Source of the DNA: Chitinophaga varians
GTDB lineage: Bacteria > Bacteroidota > Bacteroidia > Chitinophagales > Chitinophagaceae
DNA length: 64,000 bases
Direction: 5' to 3'
Assembly: GCF_012641275.1 (NCBI RefSeq)
Contig: NZ_JABAIA010000003.1
Coordinates: forward strand, 248,001 to 312,000
Below, piece after piece: positions 1 to 8,286 of this stretch. The position numbers were made by a program, and so were the translations under genes. The notes below the pieces were generated by a model. It was not told the origin of the DNA and ran no database searches. It saw only the letters and a program-made list of their open reading frames with translations. How positions within the stretch are numbered: the first letter of the stretch is position 1; every line of letters starts with the position of its first letter.

Positions 1-1133
1 AGATAGGCGCCTCCGCTACATGGTCCCGCAGGGCGCTGGTGGTAGTGCAATTCACCTGTTCAGTGGTATTGGTGATCAGCACCCTGGTCATCTATCGTCA
101 GATGAAATATGCTAAAGACAGGCCTACAGGGTTTGAAACAAACCGCCTGATGTCTTCCCAGCTAACGCAGGACATGGAGAAAACCAATGATGCTTTAAAA
201 CAGGACCTGCTGCAGAGCGGACTGGTGAGCCATGTGAGCACCGCTTCCTGTCCGCCGGCAGACATCAACTGGCACAGTGATCTCGATGATTTTCCCGGTA
301 AGTTGCCCGGAGAAACATTGGAGATGGGAATGGTGCAGGCCGGCGACGATTATATCAATACCATGGGCATGAAGTTGCTGAGTGGCCGGGATTTCAGGCC
401 AGGATTGTCTGACACGCTCAATGTGATCCTGAATGAAGCGGCGGTAAAGCGGTTGCGGTTGAAAGATCCGCTGACAAGTGAAATTAAGTGGAACGATAGG
501 CGGTTAAGAATAATAGGCGTGGTGCAGAATGCTTTGATGTCGAATCCTTTCCAGCGGGCCGAGCCCATGTTATTTATGAAGACTGATGACAAAAATGGCT
601 ATTTGTTGTACCAGCTGGCGTCCGGCGTGGCGCCACATCGCGCGGTGGAGCAGCTGGAGGCCATCTTTACCCGGCATAACCCTGCATTCCCCTATGTATA
701 TGAATTTGCGGACGATGCTTATAACAGCAAGTTTCACCAGGAGATGCTTACCGGCAGGTTATCTGGTATCTTCGCCATGCTGGCCATCATGATATCCTGT
801 CTGGGCCTGCTGGGATTGGCCGCTTATATGGCAGAGCAGCGTACAAAGGAAATTGGCGTGCGCAAAGTGTTGGGCGCGTCAGTCGCGCAGGTGTGGTTCC
901 TGTTGTCCAAAGACTTCATCGTCCTGGTATTGTTAAGTTGCCTGATCGCTTCACCCATCGCTTTATATTCGCTGGAGCGCTGGTTGTCGCAGTACGACTA
1001 CCGTATCACGCTGGGACCGGCCGTGTTCCTGTACGCCGCAGTAGCGGCGCTGGCTGTCACGCTGGCGACCATCAGTTTTCAGTCCATTAAAGCAGCTATG
1101 GCCAACCCGGTGAAGAGCCTCCGTTCCGAATAG
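1..1133 (+). CDS. FtsX-like ABC transporter permease, 3' part
   Basis: The reading frame is open from the first complete codon at position 3, so the gene begins upstream of the window; the apparent GTG start at 39 is only an internal codon. The visible part has a membrane segment at its beginning, a periplasmic MacB-type core of roughly 200 residues, then three hydrophobic segments near the C-terminus. The Arg-Thr-Lys-Glu-Ile-Gly-Val-Arg-Lys stretch before the third membrane span and the end Ala-Asn-Pro-Val-Lys-Ser-Leu-Arg are hallmarks of the FtsX/MacB permeases common in Chitinophaga and Flavobacteria, usually about 800 aa with two FtsX halves. Family members act with a LolD-like ATPase in mechanotransmission or export of lipoproteins and antimicrobials. 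The substrate cannot be inferred because the partner genes lie outside the window. Confidence 0.88.
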   Translation, partial: IGASATWSRRALVVVQFTCSVVLVISTLVIYRQMKYAKDRPTGFETNRLMSSQLTQDMEKTNDALKQDLLQSGLVSHVSTASCPPADINWHSDLDDFPGKLPGETLEMGMVQAGDDYINTMGMKLLSGRDFRPGLSDTLNVILNEAAVKRLRLKDPLTSEIKWNDRRLRIIGVVQNALMSNPFQRAEPMLFMKTDDKNGYLLYQLASGVAPHRAVEQLEAIFTRHNPAFPYVYEFADDAYNSKFHQEMLTGRLSGIFAMLAIMISCLGLLGLAAYMAEQRTKEIGVRKVLGASVAQVWFLLSKDFIVLVLLSCLIASPIALYSLERWLSQYDYRITLGPAVFLYAAVAALAVTLATISFQSIKAAMANPVKSLRSE

Positions 1134-1177
1134 GCAGGCTTTGCGTATATTTATGCCTGAAATTAAAGAGAAAGGGC

Positions 1178-2326
1178 ATGGCACTGACAACAGAATCGAC
1201 ATATCAGGCAGCATCAGCAGTCGCCGACATTATAGAATCGCATTTTATCAAACATCTTGAAACCGCGAAGGAAGAGGGCGTCGAGAATCTGGCGACGGCC
1301 CCTTCGGCGCGCGTGGTGGAGAAAATCATCGACGTGGCTTTCTGGGCCAGCCTGCGGCGGGAAGAAGGCAATGCCACCCGCATGTCGCTGGCATTTGTGA
1401 GCCCCGAGCAGGCAGGCAAGCCGTTGCTGTTTGAACAGCCACTGCCTCTCACGCCGCAGGTGCTCACCAAACTGGCGCCCGGCGTGGAAAGGGCCGGTAT
1501 CCATGTGGGGGTGTGGTATAACGGCGATGAGCTGTGTATCTGGGGCACCACCATCAAACTGCCTAATTTCTGTTTTGTGCTGGACGTGTCCGAGCCGGGA
1601 TTGCTGGTGGTCAAACACCGGCGTATCATGGGGCTTGGCAAGTTCACCAACGTGGCCATGCTCAAAGGTGACCAGATAAAAGTAGTGGATGAAAATTCCG
1701 GTTACCCGATGTGCAGCCCGGCGCTGTTAAGATCACTCCTGGGTATCGATTCCTCTTCTCTCTGGAACAACCCTGAAAACGTACTCATACAGATCGCGGT
1801 GTCCATGCGGGCGCATAAGCGGGGAGGCATCCTGCTGGTGGTGCCGGACAAAAACTCTTCCTGGAAAGAATCTATCGTACAACCGTTACAATATCCGATA
1901 TCGCCGGCTTTTGCAGGCGTGGCCGACCTGATACGCCAGGAAAGTTCTACCGTCAGCGAAATTTTCTGGCAGAACGCGCTGCGCCGGGAGGTGGAAAATA
2001 TCAGCGGCCTTACCGCCGTGGATGGCGCTACCATTATCAATCAGCATCATGAGCTGCTGGCCTTTGGCGCCAAGATCACCCGTGCCAGTTACTCTTCCCC
2101 GGTGGAAAAAGTGCTGATGATGGAACCTGTGCTGGGTGGCACTCCGGCCTACGTGCATCCTTCCGCCATTGGTGGTACCCGGCACCTGTCGGCCGCCCAG
2201 TTTGTGCACGACCAGCCCGATGCCATTGCGTTGGTAGCCTCCCAGGACGGTTACTTTACCATCTTCTCCTGGTCTGTCACCAAACAGATGGTACAGGCAC
2301 ACCGCATAGATATCCTGCTGCTCTAA
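1178..2326 (+). CDS. Putative diadenylate cyclase-like protein with N-terminal sensor domain (DACNV type)
   Basis: A 382-aa protein without signal peptide or membrane span. The C-terminal part (about 200-382) carries the two motifs that define DisA_N/DAC domains: Asp-Gly-Ala at 282-284 and Gly-Thr-Arg-His-Leu-Ser-Ala at 333-339, followed by Asp-Ala-Ile-Ala-Leu-Val-Ala-Ser and a glycine turn, as in known c-di-AMP synthases. The second motif reads RHL-SA where the classical form is RHR-AA, and the two motifs are about 50 residues apart, longer than the spacing I recall for DisA. The first 200 residues fit the sensor domain class described beside DAC domains (DACNV), but this is recall and was not searched. 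If active, it would make c-di-AMP from two ATP in the cytosol. A TonB receptor follows after 16 bp, so the two may be cotranscribed. Confidence 0.68.
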   Translation: MALTTESTYQAASAVADIIESHFIKHLETAKEEGVENLATAPSARVVEKIIDVAFWASLRREEGNATRMSLAFVSPEQAGKPLLFEQPLPLTPQVLTKLAPGVERAGIHVGVWYNGDELCIWGTTIKLPNFCFVLDVSEPGLLVVKHRRIMGLGKFTNVAMLKGDQIKVVDENSGYPMCSPALLRSLLGIDSSSLWNNPENVLIQIAVSMRAHKRGGILLVVPDKNSSWKESIVQPLQYPISPAFAGVADLIRQESSTVSEIFWQNALRREVENISGLTAVDGATIINQHHELLAFGAKITRASYSSPVEKVLMMEPVLGGTPAYVHPSAIGGTRHLSAAQFVHDQPDAIALVASQDGYFTIFSWSVTKQMVQAHRIDILLL

Positions 2327-2342
2327 CAGACAAATCAACCGA

Positions 2343-4385
2343 ATGAAAGCTCCTTTAATGGCCACCATATCACTGGCATTTGCGTTGCCGCTGGCTGCAC
2401 AGCAGGACACCCTGCACCGTCTGCCGGAAGTGGTGGTGAAATCCTATTTGTCGAAAGAACCGTTATTGCGTATACCCACGGCCGTTAGTGTGCTGTCTCC
2501 GCAACAGCTGGCGCTGCAACAGGGCGCCTCTATGGTGCCGGCGTTCAACAGTGTGGCCGGCGTGCGGATGGAGGAGCGTTCTCCCGGCAGCTACCGGCTG
2601 TCTATCCGCGGCAGCCTGCTGCGCTCTCCCTTCGGCATACGCAACATAAAAATATATATGGACGAAATCCCCCTGACAGATGCAGGTGGAAATACCTATC
2701 TCAATCTGCTCGACCCGGCGGTGCTGACGAGCGCCGAAGTGCTGAAAGGCCCCGATGGCAGTCTGTTTGGGGCCAACTCCGGCGGCGTGGTCCGGCTGGA
2801 CGTGCTGCCACAGGCAACAGACAGCACCCGGTTACAGGCAGGTGTACAAGGCGGCAGTTACGGTCTCTTTCACGCCACGGCCGGTTACCGGCAACAACAG
2901 GGGAACTACGGCTTTCAGCTGTTCCAGGGCTATCAGCAGGCCGACGGCTACCGGCAGAATACCGCTATGCACCGCTCCTATACGCAGCTGGGGCAACGGT
3001 GGGAATACAAGCCGGGCTACGTGCTGAAGATGCTGGGCTTTTATTCCGATCTGGGGTATCGTACGCCTGGCGGTTTAACACTGGCGCAGCTGGACAAGGA
3101 CCCGCGTGCCGCCCGTCCGGCCACGCCGGCTTTGCCGGGAGCTGTCACGCAAAAAGCCGGTATCTACAACCGCACCGCACAGGGCGGACTGGTGCATGAA
3201 GCACAGTTCAGCCCCCGCTGGCAGCATGTGATCGTCGTGTTCGGCGCCAATACGCACTTTGAGAACCCGTTTATCACCAACTACGAAGCCCGCGATGAAA
3301 ATACTTTCGGTTTCCGCACCTATCTGTCATGGACCAATAAACCTGCATCATCGTTGTTTCAATGGAGATGGCAGGCCGGTATTGAATGGCAACGGACCGT
3401 TTCTGATATCATCAACTACAACAACAACCAGGGCGCCCGCGGCGCCGTGCAGGTAGCGGACAAACTCACGGCCGGACAGTATTTCTATTTCTCGCGCTTC
3501 CACGCACAGCTGCAACGCTGGACAATGGAGGCTGCCGCCAGTATGAACTACTATCATTACACCTATAACCGCGACGGCAATACGAAAGTGGCCTTTACGC
3601 CGCAGGTGATGCCGCGTTTGTCATTGTCTTACCTGGTCAACGAGCAACTGACCGGCAGGGTGACTGTCAGCAGGGGATATTCGCCACCGGCAACAGCTGA
3701 AGTAAGGGCGTCCGATAATATTATCAATACCGCTCTACGGCCGGAGACAGGCTGGAACTATGAAGCAGGGCTGCGGCTGTTGCCGCTGTCACGCCGCTAT
3801 TCGCTGGATGTGACGGGCTTTCATTACCGCATGCAGGACGCTATCGTGCGTAAGCTGCGGGACAATGGGGCGGAGTTTTTCGTTAATGCCGGCGGCGTAA
3901 ACCAGACGGGCGTAGAGGTGGAAGGCATGCTGCAACTGATGCAGCCGCGTGTGCGTGGTTTTGTGCGCGGACTGGAACTACGCGGCAGCTATACCTGGAG
4001 CGATTTTTATTTCAGGGACTATGTAAGCAGCGGCAAGGACTTTTCGGGTAACCGGCTGACCGGCGTGCCACGTACCGTTGTGGTATCGGGGCTGACCGTG
4101 TATTTACCGAAGGCGGTTTATTTGTATGTGGCGCATAATTATACCAGCACCATTCCGTTGAACGACGCCAACAGCGCCTATGCACGCGGGCATCATCTGA
4201 TGCAGTGCAAGGCGGCGTGGCAGTTGCCCATCTCCGGAAAATGTAAAATCAGTGTGCAGGCAGGGGCAGATAATTTGTTGAATCAGTCTTACAGTCTGGG
4301 TAACGACCTGAACGCAGTGGGAGAGCGGTATTATAATCCGGCACCGGGCCGTACGTATTTCGGGGGTGTCAATGTGGCGCTGTGA
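2343..4385 (+). CDS. TonB-dependent outer-membrane receptor
   Basis: A 680-aa precursor with a short signal peptide ending around Ala-Leu-Pro-Leu-Ala-Ala-Gln. A plug domain follows directly (about 25-150: the PxxVSVLSPQQL region, then IRGS, then the V-L-K-G-P stretch with SLFGANSGGVVRL), and a beta barrel fills the rest. The final residues Tyr-Phe-Gly-Gly-Val-Asn-Val-Ala-Leu form a typical terminal barrel strand. It has no N-terminal carboxypeptidase-like domain and no SusD partner, so it is closer to FecA/BtuB-type siderophore or metal-chelate receptors than to SusC. The ligand is not evident. It lies 16 bp after the diadenylate-cyclase-like gene, and a hairpin overlaps its stop codon. Confidence 0.88.
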   Translation: MKAPLMATISLAFALPLAAQQDTLHRLPEVVVKSYLSKEPLLRIPTAVSVLSPQQLALQQGASMVPAFNSVAGVRMEERSPGSYRLSIRGSLLRSPFGIRNIKIYMDEIPLTDAGGNTYLNLLDPAVLTSAEVLKGPDGSLFGANSGGVVRLDVLPQATDSTRLQAGVQGGSYGLFHATAGYRQQQGNYGFQLFQGYQQADGYRQNTAMHRSYTQLGQRWEYKPGYVLKMLGFYSDLGYRTPGGLTLAQLDKDPRAARPATPALPGAVTQKAGIYNRTAQGGLVHEAQFSPRWQHVIVVFGANTHFENPFITNYEARDENTFGFRTYLSWTNKPASSLFQWRWQAGIEWQRTVSDIINYNNNQGARGAVQVADKLTAGQYFYFSRFHAQLQRWTMEAAASMNYYHYTYNRDGNTKVAFTPQVMPRLSLSYLVNEQLTGRVTVSRGYSPPATAEVRASDNIINTALRPETGWNYEAGLRLLPLSRRYSLDVTGFHYRMQDAIVRKLRDNGAEFFVNAGGVNQTGVEVEGMLQLMQPRVRGFVRGLELRGSYTWSDFYFRDYVSSGKDFSGNRLTGVPRTVVVSGLTVYLPKAVYLYVAHNYTSTIPLNDANSAYARGHHLMQCKAAWQLPISGKCKISVQAGADNLLNQSYSLGNDLNAVGERYYNPAPGRTYFGGVNVAL

Positions 4386-4402
4386 TCTCTCTACAGCGCC
4401 AC
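4374..4402 (+). terminator. Hairpin terminator after the TonB receptor
   Basis: Perfect 10-bp arms GTGGCGCTGT (4374-4383) and ACAGCGCCAC (4393-4402) with a 9-nt loop, followed by a short T-rich tract. The left arm overlaps the last codons and stop of the receptor gene. It separates two convergent genes and probably ends both transcripts. Confidence 0.65.
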
Positions 4403-4406
4403 CTGT

Positions 4407-5414
4407 CTATTTTTCATTCAACAGAAATTTGTTGGATATCACTTTAAAGGATATACGTTTATCGGCAGAACGGATCACCACTCCTTCGCGTTCCACATAT
4501 TTACCGGCCGGGCTTAAAGCGGAATTGCCTTCGGCGGCCAACAGGAGTTCGTCGACCGTGTCCGGCAGTGTGAAAGCCGTATCCAGTATAGGCACATGTT
4601 CCAGTCCCATTAGCCTGATTATCTCCCGAAAAGCAGGCAGGGGCAGATAAGTATAAGCATCGATATCAAACGCATTGAAAAAACGAACAGTCTGACCTTT
4701 GATGCCATAAGGATTTCCCTGTATCCCTTCACCGATCAGTTCTCCCTGTAATCCCATGTTTTTGTCCAGCGCTGCTAGTCTGTCCGGCAGATGTAACCGG
4801 TGGGCTATTTTCCAGAAGGTGTTGTCCGTTGTCTCCAGCAGGTCGAGGTTACGGGAGCATACGCCAAATTCACCATCCCGGAAGTAGAAGGTGGCAGAAG
4901 AGCCATCCAGTTTTTCCGTTACGTAGAAGGTTTCATTTTTGTACGCTTCATATTCCGCGCTGAGGTTCTGAATGCGTTCTTCATCCGTTTTCGGGATAAA
5001 GGAAGGAAAATTGCCTTTGGCTACGCCCGCCAGGGATGCGGGCATCGGCGGTTCGTACTTCACAATGCCCAGTCTGGCAGATACATCTTCTCCCAGCGTG
5101 TATGCGTAACCGTTTAGTACAGTTACAGGCATCAGCAGGCCTTGAGAGATCTGTCCGCGCAAGCGCATAGTTTTCAATCTGAAGCCAGGGATGCCGGCCA
5201 TGGTGCGGAAGGAGCTTTTACGCAGAAATTCAAAATCCTCTTTTTCGGGCAGGAAAGAATCGATCTCACAGTACACTGCATGATCGCCGATGCGGAATTC
5301 CTGTTTTTTAACAACCAGTTTCCATCCTTTTACAGTGGCTACTTCTATCAGATCAGCGCCGGGTATGGGCTGTAGGTCGTCTATTACAACGACAGACGCA
5401 AGTTTGCGTTCCAT
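4407..5414 (-). CDS. RNA ligase, DRB0094 (Deinococcus Rnl) family
   Basis: A 335-aa protein starting at the ATG whose product begins Met-Glu-Arg-Lys-Leu-Ala; the frame extends further upstream but that part is low-complexity and not coding-like. Nucleotidyltransferase motifs are in order: motif I Glu-Lys-Leu-Asp-Gly-Ser-Ser (167-173, adenylated Lys168), Ser-Arg-Asn (187-189), motif III near Leu-Gln-Gly-Glu-Leu-Ile-Gly (222-228), motif IV Arg-Glu-Gly-Val-Val-Ile-Arg (309-315) and motif V Ser-Phe-Lys-Val-Ile-Ser (322-327). The N-terminal 110 residues match the OB-like module specific to the Deinococcus-type ligases, which seal 3'-OH/5'-phosphate nicks where the 3' side is RNA. The gene stands alone, convergent with the TonB receptor. 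The likely role is RNA repair; the physiological target is unknown. Confidence 0.86.
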   Translation of the reverse strand: MERKLASVVVIDDLQPIPGADLIEVATVKGWKLVVKKQEFRIGDHAVYCEIDSFLPEKEDFEFLRKSSFRTMAGIPGFRLKTMRLRGQISQGLLMPVTVLNGYAYTLGEDVSARLGIVKYEPPMPASLAGVAKGNFPSFIPKTDEERIQNLSAEYEAYKNETFYVTEKLDGSSATFYFRDGEFGVCSRNLDLLETTDNTFWKIAHRLHLPDRLAALDKNMGLQGELIGEGIQGNPYGIKGQTVRFFNAFDIDAYTYLPLPAFREIIRLMGLEHVPILDTAFTLPDTVDELLLAAEGNSALSPAGKYVEREGVVIRSADKRISFKVISNKFLLNEK

Positions 5415-5500
5415 TAGGTTAGGTAGTTTTAAGGTTAACAAAATATATGAGGGCGCAAAGATATATGTTTTTTTAATGTAGATGCCTTTATTTTTGTGGT

Positions 5501-6361
5501 ATGACGGAACATATTCTTCAGACAAGATACGTGGAGAAACTGGTAAGGGCCCTTGAAGAGGAGCCAGGGAGGCATATCCATCTGCCGGTAAGAGGATTAA
5601 AGGGAGACATCGTGGCGTCTCTGGTGGAGGACAGCCCGTTGCTGGCCTCACTGCCGGAAGGCACGCGTTTGAAGTTTGATACCGCCCTGAAGGTGCGTTA
5701 CCCTTCAGATCCGGTGGAGGTGTTCCTGGTGTTTACCGGTCGTGAGCCGGTAGTTTTTTTCCGTGACGAGTTGCTTGCCGGCGGTCACGAGCACCTGGAA
5801 ATAGCGCTCATTGCGTTGTTGCGCGAGCTGCATATTGCTATTGCCCGTGCCATAGCAATCCCCGAATTGCTGCGGCACCGTTCCGCCGAAGAGGAGCTGG
5901 CCGACCTCCGTGAGCTTATAGCACTGTTGACGCCCGGGGTGTACGCCGATGACGCTGACCTTGATACTATTGCACAGGCGCTGTATCTGGCATGGAGCGC
6001 GCCGTCGTCGTTTGCGGCTTTCCATCCGGAGTTTATGGAAGAGGAAGAAGGAGACGATTTGTTTCTGTCTGTGTTGGAAAAGGCCGTGCCGGTGGTGTAT
6101 TGCAGCCGGCATCCTGCCGCCGCTGAACTGGAAGAATGCCTGAGTGAGCTGACCGGAGAAGATTTTAATTTGCCCGCGTCCTTACCGGAGGCAGCATTGT
6201 TTGAACAGGCGCAGGCGCAGTTACAGCCATTAGGCTGGCTGCTTGTGCATATGGATGCTTCCCCGGAAGACCGCTGCCTGCTGGTAGTGCGGCCGGCAGA
6301 CGCTGCCCGCGTAATCGCCCTCGCGCAGCGGTTTAATGTCACCATTAAAAATATTTTTTAA
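5501..6361 (+). CDS. Hypothetical protein, acidic, 286 aa
   Basis: No recognised family. The protein has no signal peptide, is strongly acidic, and contains a run of Glu/Asp around residue 181. The central part is helical with hydrophobic heptads, and the end resembles a small alpha/beta unit (Trp-Leu-Leu-Val-His-Met ... Cys-Leu-Leu-Val-Val-Arg). TATTTTTG, a good match to the Bacteroidota -7 element TAnnTTTG, lies at 5489-5496, only 5 bp before the ATG, so either the mRNA has almost no leader or this match is fortuitous. It is divergent from the RNA ligase and precedes the DinB gene by 67 bp on the same strand. Confidence 0.75.
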   Translation: MTEHILQTRYVEKLVRALEEEPGRHIHLPVRGLKGDIVASLVEDSPLLASLPEGTRLKFDTALKVRYPSDPVEVFLVFTGREPVVFFRDELLAGGHEHLEIALIALLRELHIAIARAIAIPELLRHRSAEEELADLRELIALLTPGVYADDADLDTIAQALYLAWSAPSSFAAFHPEFMEEEEGDDLFLSVLEKAVPVVYCSRHPAAAELEECLSELTGEDFNLPASLPEAALFEQAQAQLQPLGWLLVHMDASPEDRCLLVVRPADAARVIALAQRFNVTIKNIF

Positions 6362-6428
6362 GGCTGCTGACATAGGGTTGTCACTCCGCGTTTTTTACTT
6401 TGTTTTCAGAAAACAAAATATAACCACC

Positions 6429-6920
6429 ATGTCTGAAATTCAAGCACTGTTAAAAGAAATGGAACAGGAGGCTGCTACCACCCGTAAGATGCTTTCGCGT
6501 GTACCGGAAGATAAATATGACTGGAAGCCGCATCCCAAAAGTATGACATTGGGGCGCCTGGCTACCCACGTGGCAGAATTGCCGGGTTGGGTGACGATGA
6601 CGCTGAACACTTCCGGGCTGGACTTCTCCAAGGGAGGGTATTCGCCGGTAGTAGTAAAAAATGCGGCGGAGTTGATGAATTACTTCGAGACCACCCTGGC
6701 GGACGCCAAACAACGACTGGCAGCCGCAACACCTGAGGACCTGGAAGGAACATGGACGCTGCGGGATGGAGATACCGTTTTGGTTGAGCAGACCAAAGCA
6801 GAATTTATCCGGACGTGCTACAGCCAGATTGTGCACCACAGGGCACAACTGGGCGTATATCTTCGTCTTTTGGACATACCAATCCCTGGCAGCTACGGGC
6901 CAAGTGCTGACGAGTATTGA
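6429..6920 (+). CDS. DinB family protein
   Basis: A 163-aa four-helix-bundle protein of the DinB/YfiT superfamily. The start at 6429 gives Met-Ser-Glu-Ile-Gln-Ala; the frame can be extended upstream by 31 codons, but that would overlap the previous gene and reads unlike DinB. Characteristic positions are the Thr-His-Val-Ala-Glu-Leu-Pro-Gly-Trp helix in the first third and the His-His-Arg-Ala-Gln-Leu-Gly-Val-Tyr helix near the end, which carry the metal-binding histidines. Family members are metal-dependent enzymes, often thiol-transferase-like, or of unknown function. It is convergent with the SRPBCC gene. Confidence 0.87.
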   Translation: MSEIQALLKEMEQEAATTRKMLSRVPEDKYDWKPHPKSMTLGRLATHVAELPGWVTMTLNTSGLDFSKGGYSPVVVKNAAELMNYFETTLADAKQRLAAATPEDLEGTWTLRDGDTVLVEQTKAEFIRTCYSQIVHHRAQLGVYLRLLDIPIPGSYGPSADEY

Positions 6921-6927
6921 TGATGTC

Positions 6928-6964
6928 ACGCCTTTCCGCCGGTTCGGGCCCGGTGGAAAGGCGT
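6928..6964. terminator. Bidirectional hairpin terminator
   Basis: A 15-bp stem with one G-U pair: ACGCCTTTCCGCCGG (6928-6942) pairs with CCGGTGGAAAGGCGT (6950-6964), loop of 7 nt, followed by TTTATG. It sits between the convergent DinB and SRPBCC genes. Confidence 0.7.
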
Positions 6965-6965
6965 T

Positions 6966-7433
6966 TTATGCTGAGCAGTATTGAACGAATTTGTCCAGGA
7001 TAAAATCCCATCCTTCGGGGTTGTTCATCGCTTCCCGGTACAATCCGCCTTTCTGGCCGTGCCGTGCGAAATGCCGGTGCCCGAAGTCGATCCTTGTCTT
7101 CTGATCACTCTCCTTAAAAAAGTGAAGGAACACTTCACTGGCCTTGTCCGGGTCTGGCTCTGGCATCCTGTCGGGCCCTATCTGCCATAAAAAGGCAATG
7201 CTTTCCCCTTCAGTCAGAAAAATCACCCGGCCCCAGTCGCACCTGAATTCATACGGGCCTGTTTCAGTGCAAAGTCCGTTTACCGCCGGATGGATGCGGA
7301 GGTTCAGCAGTTTTTCCCCCGACCAGGTATAGGCTTTGGGCCACCATTCATTGATTTCGTAGACGAATTTAGTATAGGCCTGGTCCGGCGCTACCGGTAC
7401 CTGCAGGTGCCTTGTGATATTTGGTATTTCCAT
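6966..7433 (-). CDS. SRPBCC / AHSA1-type domain protein
   Basis: A 155-aa protein starting Met-Glu-Ile-Pro-Asn-Ile-Thr-Arg. The pattern fits the Bet v1-like Activator-of-Hsp90 (AHSA1) fold: Val-Pro-Val-Ala-Pro-Asp-Gln-Ala-Tyr, Phe ... Trp-Trp-Pro, a central Gly-Glu ... Phe-Leu-Trp-Gln region, and a long C-terminal helix with Asn-Pro-Glu-Gly-Trp-Asp. Such proteins bind hydrophobic ligands in a deep cavity; many small bacterial ones have no known ligand. It is the last gene of a minus-strand group and lies 34 bp after the AraC regulator, which may control it. Confidence 0.82.
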   Translation of the reverse strand: MEIPNITRHLQVPVAPDQAYTKFVYEINEWWPKAYTWSGEKLLNLRIHPAVNGLCTETGPYEFRCDWGRVIFLTEGESIAFLWQIGPDRMPEPDPDKASEVFLHFFKESDQKTRIDFGHRHFARHGQKGGLYREAMNNPEGWDFILDKFVQYCSA

Positions 7434-7467
7434 GGTTGTCTTCGCACAATTTTCAGGCCGGAGTGTG

Positions 7468-8286
7468 TCACAGTTCCAGGGGACTGCATCCGGTGAGCGC
7501 CTTTGCATCTTTGGCAAAATGTGAAAAGTCCGTGTAGCCGAAATCTTCATAGTAGAAGTTATAACCACGCGATCTGTATTCCTGTAAGGCTTTTTTAAAG
7601 CGGACAGTTTTCTGTGCAAACCTGGGTGTTACACCTACTGTCGAGAGGAAGTACCGTCTCAGGGAAGCGTATGTCACATGCAGGCTGCCACAGAGATGTT
7701 GCAGTCCTTTTTCGTTCCTGAGCTGCAATGATTCAAATTTACGCAGGCAGTGCTCAACGATCTGAAACCGGTGGTCGTTGCCGGGAAGCTGTGACAGCAT
7801 TCGCTGCAGGGCCTCGTTGCAAAGCCGGACGCGGTCAGCGAAACCATCCGCAGATCCCAGTTGTTCTTCCAGGTCCGGATTTTTGAACAAACAGGGCAGT
7901 GGCAACTGGTTGTTTTCCAGTTCGGCCGGCGGACAACGGAAAAGCGTTGCCGCGCAGCCGGGTTTTAACTTGATAAAGAACATCAACGTGCCGGGGGCGT
8001 ACGTGCTGCTGCAGGAATGGGTCAGATGTCCGAGGAGCTGAGCGTGTTGTAACAGCAGCACTTTGCCGTTGGCGTCATTAACGGATGTCCATGCGGCAGG
8101 GCGCAACTGAAAAGCCAGCAGTGTGGTCATGGCCGGTAGTCCTTTTATAGACTGGCTGGCAGTCGCTGTTGACAGGTCTATCTCAAAATAATATTCAACC
8201 AGTGAGCAAAGGGCAGGGGAAGGGTAGGCGATCCTGAGCGGATGGCCTTTTTCGTTTTCAAATATTACTTTGCTGGTGTTGCGCAT
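7468..8286 (-). CDS. AraC family transcriptional regulator
   Basis: A 272-aa cytoplasmic regulator. The N-terminal 150 residues form a cupin-like effector domain of the kind seen in many Bacteroidota AraC proteins (DUF6597-like). The C-terminal 90 residues are a double helix-turn-helix: Leu-Gln-His-Leu-Cys-Gly-Ser-Leu-His-Val-Thr ... Leu-Arg-Arg-Tyr-Phe in the first, and Tyr-Glu-Asp-Phe-Gly-Tyr-Thr-Asp-Phe-Ser-His-Phe in the second. Its start overlaps the end of the upstream 313-aa gene by 29 bp, which suggests translational coupling. The effector is unknown. Confidence 0.88.
   Translation of the reverse strand: MRNTSKVIFENEKGHPLRIAYPSPALCSLVEYYFEIDLSTATASQSIKGLPAMTTLLAFQLRPAAWTSVNDANGKVLLLQHAQLLGHLTHSCSSTYAPGTLMFFIKLKPGCAATLFRCPPAELENNQLPLPCLFKNPDLEEQLGSADGFADRVRLCNEALQRMLSQLPGNDHRFQIVEHCLRKFESLQLRNEKGLQHLCGSLHVTYASLRRYFLSTVGVTPRFAQKTVRFKKALQEYRSRGYNFYYEDFGYTDFSHFAKDAKALTGCSPLEL

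Noticed and set aside
5415..5651. 79-codon upstream extension of the RNA ligase
   Set aside because: It would overlap the divergent gene at 5501 and is proline-rich and unlike the family; the ligase family begins near Met-Glu-Arg-Lys.
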